Assembly (NCBI GenBank): GCA_964495085.1
Contig: CAZBUK010000086.1
Coordinates: 1 to 15,109 of the forward strand
DNA length: 15,109 nt
Source of the DNA: CAZBUK01 sp964495085
GTDB taxonomy: Bacteria > Bacteroidota > Ignavibacteria > T3Sed10-11
Direction of reading: 5' to 3'
Shown here: positions 1-6,535 of the stretch, one piece after another
Layout of the letters: every line of letters starts with the position of its first letter
How positions within the stretch are numbered: position 1 is the stretch's first letter
Made by a program: the position numbers and the translations under genes
Notes under the pieces: generated by a model
Database searches by the model: none
What the model was told of the DNA's origin: nothing
What the model saw: only the letters and a program-made list of their open reading frames with translations

Positions 1-296
1 CTCTCTGACCTCTGACTTCTGTCTCGTGTCTTCTGGTTCACGCAAAGACGCCAAGGCGCAAAGGTTTTTATGATGGAACACAGATGACACAGATCGGACT
101 GATTGGCATTGATTCTGATCTGGACTACCGGTGCATTACTGACTTCCGCTCTCTGACCTCTGACTTCTGTCTCGTGTCTTCTGGTTCACGCAAAGACGCC
201 AAGACGCAAAGGTTTTTACGATGGAACACAGATGACACAGATCGGACTGATTTACACTGATTCTGATCTGGTACTATCAGTGCATTTATGACTTCT
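1..296. repeat. 148-bp imperfect tandem duplication
   Basis: Positions 1-148 are repeated at 149-296. The first 92 bp of the two units differ at only two positions (near 56 and 70); the remaining part is more diverged. Each unit combines a TCTGAC-word stretch, an ACGCAAAGACGCCAAG-type word and an ACACAGATGACACAGATCGG-type word. From memory, the last two words are widespread in non-coding DNA of environmental bacteria, but that was not checked. The first unit begins at the window edge, so the array may extend to the left. No gene is supported here. Confidence 0.85.
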
Positions 297-349
297 GATC
301 TCCGACTTCTGACTTCTGTCTTCAGTCTCCTGACCTCTGGCTTCTGACA
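289..349. repeat. Degenerate TCTGAC-type heptamer cluster
   Basis: This is a run of near-tandem six- to eight-base words built on TTCTGAC, TCTGATC and CTCTGAC. The same words open each 148-bp unit at 1 and 149 and recur at 481-528. Read on the minus strand it gives repeating Ser-Glu-Val-Arg peptides, typical of spurious reading frames over this kind of repeat. Its function is unknown. Confidence 0.7.
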
Positions 350-365
350 ATCAGGCACCGTTGAC

Positions 366-391
366 ACCAACATAGCACCTCTCCGAGGCGC
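366..391. repeat. REP-like hairpin unit 1
   Basis: An ACCAACAT box (366-373) and one base are followed by a stem-loop. The arms GCACCTC (375-381) and GAGGCGC (385-391) flank a TCC loop and pair except for one A/C mismatch. The layout matches the unit at 419-444 exactly in length (26 nt), box, stem length and loop. Confidence 0.6.
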
Positions 392-418
392 GATCCTTCT
401 TAGTGTGTATTGCTTGCT

Positions 419-449
419 ACCAACATTGCCCACCTCCGGTGGGCTTTTT
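419..449 (+). terminator. REP-like hairpin unit 2 followed by T-run (terminator-like)
   Basis: An ACCAACAT box (419-426) is followed by a perfect 7-bp stem, GCCCACC (428-434) with GGTGGGC (438-444), a TCC loop and then TTTTT (445-449). The shape is that of an intrinsic terminator on the plus strand, but no plus-strand gene ends nearby within the window. The shared box and the paired base changes relative to unit 1 favour a REP-type palindromic element that may also terminate transcription. Confidence 0.55.
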
Positions 450-480
450 CATCTGTGAGTGTGGGAAATGATCTTTTGAA

Positions 481-528
481 TTCTGATCTCTGATGTCTGA
501 TTTCTGACCTCCGACGTCTGTCTCCTGT
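481..528. repeat. Second TCTGAC-type word cluster
   Basis: Another block of TTCTGATC, TCTGATG, TTCTGACC and CCGACGTC-like words, resembling the stretch at 289-349. The two clusters flank the REP-like hairpin pair, so the hairpins appear to be inserted in, or to travel with, this repeat family. Confidence 0.6.
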
Positions 529-990
529 TTCATGCAAGTAAACCCAACTCGTTGCTCTGAAGTACCAATCGTGCCTCCTATTAGATTGCTATTAGTCCTT
601 CAAATGTATATCTTCTAAAGTTACCTTCCACAAATAAAAAGCGCATATATACGGCGCCCAGAGTGCTTTGATTAAAGATAGTTACAATAACAGAAATCAT
701 GTTTTTCCTGCGCTTATTCCGTTGATTCATATCCCATGTGAAGTTGCCGATTTACCTTCTCAACACAAATATCCCGGTTAATTTACTACCCTACGATTTA
801 CCGACATTGACGATTCATAAGAGATCATTTACATCGATATACATTACCTAAGCGTTGGTTACGTATTGATCGTAGAATGCCCCGAAGGAATTCGGTTCGT
901 CGATATAGTGCTTACAGTCGTAATTCAGAGATTAATGTATATGCGAATAACCATTTGTATCAGAACACACTCATACACGGAGCGTTCATA
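529..990. other. AT-rich intergenic region, no gene seen
   Basis: No credible reading frame, tRNA or structured RNA was found. The stretch presumably holds the promoter of the secreted protein starting at 991. A TTGACG at 807-812 has only a poor -10 partner (TACATC, 830-835), so no promoter is called. An in-frame ATG at 877 is not used in this annotation (see the next gene). Confidence 0.5.
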
Positions 991-3900
991 ATGAGGCCAT
1001 ATCTTCGTTTGTTAGTTGTATATATTTTCCTTCTCGGCATAGTTTGTCATAGCAATCTTATTGCTCAGTCTCAGACCAACGGAGACAGGCTTGCGCGCGT
1101 ACGGGACATTATTAACAACTCGGAGCTTGTCATAATCTGGAGCGAGGGTGAGAATAATAATGAACACTATGGTAATCAAATAATTTATAATCTTGATATG
1201 ACCCAGCCGAATATCGATCAAACACTTGTCGCGGGTTCCGTACACACGGATTCAATTGTTACCGGCAACAGACAAATGGCTGTTGCCTCGGGTAATTTCC
1301 TCGGACTCGAGTATAAGCATTTTGTTGCGGCCTGGCCCGGGCCTGATAATTCGATTACCGTGATAGTTCCCGAAATCGATCCCGGTTCACTAAGCTGGGC
1401 GGAAACTTCCCGGCTGTCTATTCAGGGTCCGCTTTCCTCCGGGGGTGCGCGAAAAATTCATCTGGCTACGGGAGATCTTTTCGGTGCCGACAGGACGGAC
1501 GAATTCGTACTTGCATATCAGGGACCCGATAGTTCGATCCATCTTCAAGTGTTTTCATTTGAGCCGGGAAACCTTACACCTATACCGCGCGGCAATATTC
1601 ATAATGAAAAAATATTCATACATGACGGTGTTCGTCATGATAACTGGGATATCATCGCCGGAGATTTTAACGGCGACGGATATGATGAGATAGCGCTTCT
1701 TTTTGTTAAACCGCTTATTGGGTCAAACTGGGCACTGAGTATCACAATTTATTCGGCGGACGAGCAGGGAAACCTCGCAGTTGAAGCCTCACAGGAGATA
1801 TTCTATCGTCCCGCGTACAATATTACATCCATACATATATCGGGCTCAAGCGGTGATTTCGATGAGGATCCATTTATGGAGATCGCATTCGGATTTTCAT
1901 TTGCCCAGCAAGAATCCGGGAACGATACATATGTGTATATCCTGGACATACAGGACAACCTCAAAACAATCGTCGCAAGCGATGTAAACAGAATAGCTCT
2001 GAATGCGCAAAACGAGAGTGAAATAACACCGTTAAATATTGCCGCAGGCGATCTGAATGGAGATTATAGAGATGAATTAGTGCTGGTAACAGCAGGGAGC
2101 ACCCGGATATACTCGGTCGATGAGCAGTCTGTTCCTCAGTTGCGATTGACCAGGGGAGCGCCGACACCCTCTTTGGGAAACGAAGATTATTTTCTCGCTG
2201 TGGGAGATATGGATGGGAGCGGGAGCTCTGAAATAGTGATGGCAACGAATTATAGAGAGACGGAACCGGGCGGAAGACAATATTTCGAAATCATTGTCAT
2301 GAGTGTCGACGATAATATAAGTTCTTCGACAATTAAAGGCCGGAAGGAGTTCGAAAGGCAGATTCCGAGTGATATGGGGTACAGAAACTTCGCCATTGCA
2401 CTGGGTGATTTTAATGGCGACAGGATATGGCTTGGGTCGCCCGTACATTATCGGCGAACCGGCGTTTTGCAGCCATCGGTTATTCTGTATGCACCGCCCG
2501 TTCATTATGACATATTGAACGGAACAACATTCGACCTCAGCGGCTGTTTCCCTAATCAAGGATGCGGTTTTCTCTCGACCTTTGTACAGACTACCTCGAG
2601 TTCCAATACGGTTTCAATAGAACATCACGAAGATTGGGGAATGTCCGCCGGCATAGAACTAAAAGTTCCCGGCTCTAAGTTAAAAATGGAGGTTACGTAT
2701 GGTGAAAAATTCAAGAACTCCACTAAGCAGACGGAAACTATGACTATCTCCAGCGGCAGAACCGCCGCGGGCGATGATTGGATATTTGCCAGTATTTACG
2801 ACATAGATTTTTATGAATACCCTGTTTACGAAGGAACTGATCCGACCCCCATAGGATTTTTCCTGGTCTCGCTTCCGAGTAATATCCGGCCTTTGTGGAT
2901 CGAGGGGAAAAATGACAATGTTTTAGGTAATATATTCCGTCCTGACCATGAGGTCGGTAATATCCTGTCCTATCGCCCATACAATGTCGAAGCCAACCCT
3001 GATCTGGCAAGTCATATCGTTAATTTTCAGGAACAAACGATCGGAGCGACGGGTAATAGTTTTGTTTCCCTCGAACTCGGAACATTCATGGAGAACAGCG
3101 CCGAGACAAGCTGGGAAGCAGGCGGTTCGTTCGAGCAGGGCTTGGGAGGGGAAGGTAAGATTAAGGGATTCGAAGTGGAATTTTATTTTAATTGGGGCGG
3201 TGAGTATAATCGTGGTGAAATCACTACTCAAACGGTGTCGGTCAATGAGTCTCTTCAAATGCTCGGTGAGTTCGGTAGTGTTGAATCACAATTCGGGACT
3301 TCGGGCACGTACCATATACAACCGTATGCCTACTGGACGGAATTCGGTGCGCTTGCGTTGGATTATAAAATAGATATTCCGGGCGGCAATAATTTCTGGA
3401 ATGAGCAGTATGGCGGGGGCCCGGACCTCGCGTTCAGTCTGCCATGGCGGTATGATATGCAGAAGGGATTACCATATCCCGGAAACGATGCATCGTATAG
3501 ATACCGCACCCGGGATATTGTCCTCTCGGATACAGAACCGCGCGGAGGCGAAACAGTAACGGTAGGTGCGCGCATACGTAATCTCAGCTTGATGGAGGTA
3601 GCCCAACCCGTACTCGTAAAATTTTATTTCGGTGATCCGGTATCCGGCGGTGCGGAAATAGCTGAAGCGTTGATCGACACAATTATCGAACCGCGTGGTG
3701 CACATGATGTTTTCGTGGAGTGGGATATCCCTGTGGATGCAGATCTGAAGAATGCAAGAATTTATGCGGTAATCGATCCGGATAACAACATCAGCGACGA
3801 AATTCATGATAACAACAATATGGGTTGGACGCCGGTCATTTCATTGGGTACTGTTACCGATGTGGGTAACAGATCCGAACTGCCGGTACAGTTTGCCCTG

Positions 3901-4170
3901 TATCAGGCGTATCCGAATCCATTCAATCCGATCACAACGATTAGCTTCGATCTGCACACTACGGCGCATGTTTCGCTCAGGATTTACAATATGCTCGGTC
4001 AGGAGGTCGCTACCCTTGCCAACGAAGTACGGAGAGCGGGTAACCACCGAGTTCACTTTCATGCGGACGATCTTGCAAGCGGCGTGTATGTCTACAGAAT
4101 AATTGTCGAACCGACCGATGGAAGCATCAGGAGCCTTATGGATACCCGGAAGATGGTCTACGTAAAATAA
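991..4170 (+). CDS. Secreted FG-GAP beta-propeller protein with CARDB-like domain and T9SS-type C-terminal sorting domain
   Basis: Likely an exported, cell-surface or released protein of 1059 residues. ATG 991 is chosen because GGAG (979-982) lies 8 nt upstream and it opens directly on a signal peptide (about 1-25, hydrophobic LLVVYIFLLGIV). An in-frame ATG at 877 would add 38 polar residues before it. Seven FG-GAP/VCBS-like motifs start near residues 101, 161, 224, 288, 353, 405 and 472 (best: GDFNGDGYDE at 224), spaced 52-67 residues, which fits a seven-bladed integrin-like propeller; the aspartates suggest calcium sites. Residues 500-840 are beta-rich and not recognised. About 841-950 resembles a CARDB adhesion domain. 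Residues 965-1055 are a type A sorting domain (YPNPFNP, then LRIYNMLGQEVATL). Substrate or partner cannot be told. Confidence is high for the gene and for both ends, low for the middle. Confidence 0.9.
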   Translation: MRPYLRLLVVYIFLLGIVCHSNLIAQSQTNGDRLARVRDIINNSELVIIWSEGENNNEHYGNQIIYNLDMTQPNIDQTLVAGSVHTDSIVTGNRQMAVASGNFLGLEYKHFVAAWPGPDNSITVIVPEIDPGSLSWAETSRLSIQGPLSSGGARKIHLATGDLFGADRTDEFVLAYQGPDSSIHLQVFSFEPGNLTPIPRGNIHNEKIFIHDGVRHDNWDIIAGDFNGDGYDEIALLFVKPLIGSNWALSITIYSADEQGNLAVEASQEIFYRPAYNITSIHISGSSGDFDEDPFMEIAFGFSFAQQESGNDTYVYILDIQDNLKTIVASDVNRIALNAQNESEITPLNIAAGDLNGDYRDELVLVTAGSTRIYSVDEQSVPQLRLTRGAPTPSLGNEDYFLAVGDMDGSGSSEIVMATNYRETEPGGRQYFEIIVMSVDDNISSSTIKGRKEFERQIPSDMGYRNFAIALGDFNGDRIWLGSPVHYRRTGVLQPSVILYAPPVHYDILNGTTFDLSGCFPNQGCGFLSTFVQTTSSSNTVSIEHHEDWGMSAGIELKVPGSKLKMEVTYGEKFKNSTKQTETMTISSGRTAAGDDWIFASIYDIDFYEYPVYEGTDPTPIGFFLVSLPSNIRPLWIEGKNDNVLGNIFRPDHEVGNILSYRPYNVEANPDLASHIVNFQEQTIGATGNSFVSLELGTFMENSAETSWEAGGSFEQGLGGEGKIKGFEVEFYFNWGGEYNRGEITTQTVSVNESLQMLGEFGSVESQFGTSGTYHIQPYAYWTEFGALALDYKIDIPGGNNFWNEQYGGGPDLAFSLPWRYDMQKGLPYPGNDASYRYRTRDIVLSDTEPRGGETVTVGARIRNLSLMEVAQPVLVKFYFGDPVSGGAEIAEALIDTIIEPRGAHDVFVEWDIPVDADLKNARIYAVIDPDNNISDEIHDNNNMGWTPVISLGTVTDVGNRSELPVQFALYQAYPNPFNPITTISFDLHTTAHVSLRIYNMLGQEVATLANEVRRAGNHRVHFHADDLASGVYVYRIIVEPTDGSIRSLMDTRKMVYVK

Positions 4171-4371
4171 AAACCTCCGCTTCTGATACAATGAAAAGCC
4201 GAATTAAAAACTTGACACTAATAAGTTCGATTAATTTAAATGGTATTGACTATCGTCCGGAGTATTACTAAGGATGATCGGTTAAAAGAGATACCATTAT
4301 TTAAACCTTCCAAAACAGCTCGGCGGCAGACTTTACCGCCGATGCGAAACGTGAATAGATTGAGTCGATGT

Positions 4372-4707
4372 ATGATTGGCACAACAATATCTCGTTACAA
4401 GGTCATTGAAAAGTTAGGCGAAGGCGGTATGGGGGTTGTCTACAAAGCCCACGACACCAAGCTCGACCGCCCGTTGTGTCTATGTTTTTACCTTGAATCA
4501 TGCGAAAATCGAATCGTCCACCGCGCTCTCAAACCCGAGAACATTAAAGTCGATATGAAAGACAGTATCAAGGGGATGGAATTCGGGCTGACGAAGCTCA
4601 AGAACAGCATCGGAAACATCAGTCCCGATAACGAAAGTAATTATTTCAGCACGGCGTACAGCGATCTTTGTATGGTGTATGAGTGGCTCGGAGAAAATGG
4701 GATATAA
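4372..4707 (+). pseudogene. Decayed Ser/Thr protein kinase (PknB-type) remnant
   Basis: The frame encodes 111 residues from ATG 4372; an in-frame ATG at 4240 would add 44 unrelated residues. It opens with a good kinase P-loop (LGEGGMGVVYK, residues 15-25) and the DTKL-R strand. It then jumps to IVHRALKPEN (48-57) and MEFGLTKL (69-76), and ends with a TPR-helix-like segment (AYSDLCMVYEWLGEN). Compared with the intact kinase at 6525, about 95 residues between strand beta3 and the catalytic loop are missing, as is everything between the DFG region and the TPR-like tail. All three catalytic residues are replaced: beta3 Lys by Cys38, HRD Asp by Ala52, DFG Asp by Glu70. I infer a deletion-ridden pseudogene of a kinase-TPR protein. 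A functional mini-pseudokinase is unlikely because no folded kinase core could remain. Confidence 0.8.
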
Positions 4708-4718
4708 TAACTTTAGTT

Positions 4719-4722
4719 GAGG
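4719..4722 (+). promoter_or_regulatory. Shine-Dalgarno deciding the histidine kinase start
   Basis: GAGG lies 6 nt before GTG 4729 and overlaps the alternative TTG codon at 4717. This makes GTG 4729 the better start. Confidence 0.6.
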
Positions 4723-4728
4723 TCGACA

Positions 4729-6426
4729 GTGTCGAAGCTATCTGAGTTTGAACGTATCAGAAAAGAACTCGTTGAGATGGCTATGTTTCCCGAGATGAAC
4801 CCCGGGCCGGTATGTCGAATGGACAGGACCGGGACCGTATTACTTGCGAACAAGGCAGCAAGGCAACTCTTCGGAGAAACTTCACTCATAGGTCAGCTCT
4901 GGGGGAATTTATGTCCCGGATTTACCGCCGATATGTTGGAGCGAATTCTTCAAAGTGATACTCCTATTCAGCATGAGACGGAAGTCGGAAAGTGCTTTAT
5001 TATGTTTTCGTATATACTGGCAGAACAAAAAGACTCTGTGTTTTCTTTTGGAACGGATATTACTGCACGCCGCATTGCGGAACGAAAAATTACCGAGCAA
5101 TCTCAGAAACTGGCCGAGGTCGCGCGTTTTCCCGATATGAATCCCGGTCCCGTTGTCCGTACTGACTTCGACGGCTGTATACTATTGGCAAATAGGGCTG
5201 CGCGTACCGTGTTCGGTGATGACTTGATCGGACAGCAATGGAGTGATGTCTGTAAAGATATTACTGAAAAACTATGGGATCGCATTCTCGGGACAAGTGA
5301 GGTTGTCCCCGTCGAATGTCGTCTCAAAGATAGTGAATATGTCTTCTCTCACGTCCGTGACGAACGTACAAGACTCGTATTTGTGTTTGGTACCGACATT
5401 ACACAGCAAAAACGGGCTGAACGGACGCTCCATCGGGTCGAAAAAATGTCGACCCTCGGAACGCTCGCTGCCGGCATTGCTCACGAACTGAACAATCCTG
5501 CTGCAGCAGTGCGTCGTGCCGGAGAACAGGTCCGTAGTGCACTCGAACGACTTGAGCGCTCTCGTAGTGAACTGAGCAGTCTAAATCTTTCCGAAGAAGC
5601 AAAGAGAACGCTTCGTGTATTGGAAGAACTGGCAAAGCAAAGCTCGGTCGTCGTCGGCGCACTGAGCTCGCTCGAGCTGTTAGCTGCCGAGGAAAAAATT
5701 GAATCCTGGCTTGAACAGAACGGAATTTCCAGTGAAGGGGAGATCGTGGATTCGCTTGTTTCTTTAAACGTGACACCCGGCGATCTCGAAAACATTGCAT
5801 CCGTGTTTCCGGGTGATACGATTAAATATATCATTATTTTATTATCGAATACACTTACGATATATTCCTTACTGCATGAAATTACGAACAGTGCGACGCG
5901 AATTTCAGAAATTGTCGAGGCAATGAAAAGTTATACATATCTGGGACAGGCACCTGTACAGGAAATAAACGTGCATGACGGTATCGATAACACTCTGGTG
6001 ATTCTTCGCGATAAATTGAAAGCGGGTATTACCGTTCATCGGAAGTACGGTGCAGATGTCCCCCGGATCATGGCATACGGGAGTGAACTCAATCAAGTCT
6101 GGACGAGTATAATTTCGAATGCTATTGATGCGGTAAGCGGGAAAGGGGAAATCACCATTAGCAGCCATCGGGAGTCAAATCGTATCGTCGTTGAAATTGA
6201 AGACAACGGCTCGGGCATCACTCCCGAGATTTTGCCGCATATTTTCGAACCGTTTTATACGACGAAAGAACCTGGGAAAGGTACTGGACTGGGACTTTCG
6301 ACAAGTTATGGAATAATAACGGAAAAACATGCCGGAGAACTGTTGGTCGAATCAAAAGCGGGAACGACGCGGTTTATCGTAAGACTTCCGATAGAATCGA
6401 AGCCTGCACATGGACAGGACATGTGA
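4729..6426 (+). CDS. Orphan PAS-PAS sensor histidine kinase
   Basis: Predicted cytoplasmic sensor kinase of 565 residues with no membrane segment. Two PAS domains (about 20-115 and 134-228) look like an internal duplication: both begin with FP-[ED]-MNPGPV (residues 20 and 134) and share LLAN-[KR]-AAR. The H-box is AGIAHELNNP, with phospho-acceptor His252. The ATPase domain has an N-box (N464AIDA), G1 (D492NGSGI) and G2 (GKGTGLGLST, 516-525). About 100 residues lie between the H-box and the ISEIVEAMKSYTYL helix, longer than the usual HisKA spacer; from memory this occurs in a subset of kinases often linked to cyclic-nucleotide-binding regulators. No response regulator lies in the window, so the partner is unknown. 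GTG 4729 is preferred over TTG 4717 because of the GAGG. The fusion kinase starts 98 bp downstream and may share its transcript. Confidence 0.92.
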   Translation: MSKLSEFERIRKELVEMAMFPEMNPGPVCRMDRTGTVLLANKAARQLFGETSLIGQLWGNLCPGFTADMLERILQSDTPIQHETEVGKCFIMFSYILAEQKDSVFSFGTDITARRIAERKITEQSQKLAEVARFPDMNPGPVVRTDFDGCILLANRAARTVFGDDLIGQQWSDVCKDITEKLWDRILGTSEVVPVECRLKDSEYVFSHVRDERTRLVFVFGTDITQQKRAERTLHRVEKMSTLGTLAAGIAHELNNPAAAVRRAGEQVRSALERLERSRSELSSLNLSEEAKRTLRVLEELAKQSSVVVGALSSLELLAAEEKIESWLEQNGISSEGEIVDSLVSLNVTPGDLENIASVFPGDTIKYIIILLSNTLTIYSLLHEITNSATRISEIVEAMKSYTYLGQAPVQEINVHDGIDNTLVILRDKLKAGITVHRKYGADVPRIMAYGSELNQVWTSIISNAIDAVSGKGEITISSHRESNRIVVEIEDNGSGITPEILPHIFEPFYTTKEPGKGTGLGLSTSYGIITEKHAGELLVESKAGTTRFIVRLPIESKPAHGQDM

Positions 6427-6466
6427 GAATAATAATCGAATTGAATAATGAAAAGGGTAAATTCTG

Positions 6467-6535
6467 ATGGGACAGATGATATCCCATTACGAGATTCTGG
6501 AGAAATTAGGCAAAGGCGTCTACGATGATAGGTAA
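6467..6535 (+). pseudogene. 22-codon kinase N-terminus remnant overlapping the next kinase start
   Basis: ATG 6467 has a good ribosome binding site (AAAAGGG, 6451-6457, 9-nt spacer). It encodes MGQMISHYEILEKLGKG followed by VYDDR and TAA at 6533-6535. This is the start of a PknB-type kinase in which about four residues of the glycine loop (GMGV) are missing. The frame then runs directly into the start region of the intact kinase (ATG 6525), which it overlaps by 11 nt in another frame. It is best explained as a recombination scar from a paralogous kinase gene. It may now act as a short leader that couples translation to the downstream kinase, whose own ribosome binding site is weak. Confidence 0.65.

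Noticed and set aside
1..350. CRISPR array
   Set aside because: The repeat unit is 148 bp and tandem, without short identical repeats separated by unique spacers of constant length, and there are no cas genes nearby.
125..433. Minus-strand open frame of 102 codons over the repeats
   Set aside because: It is a translation of the TCTGAC-type words (Ser-Glu-Val-Arg peptides) and the REP-like hairpins, with no protein-like composition or family match.
877..990. Upstream start (ATG 877) for the secreted propeller protein
   Set aside because: It would place 38 polar residues before a clear signal peptide; ATG 991 has a well-placed GGAG.
1042..1050. Lipoprotein cysteine in the signal region of the secreted protein (GIVC)
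   Set aside because: The residues before Cys19 do not fit a lipobox, and an ordinary cleavage site follows at about residue 25.
4240..4371. N-terminal extension of the kinase remnant from ATG 4240
   Set aside because: The 44 residues show no kinase similarity; the recognisable kinase start is the MIG at 4372.
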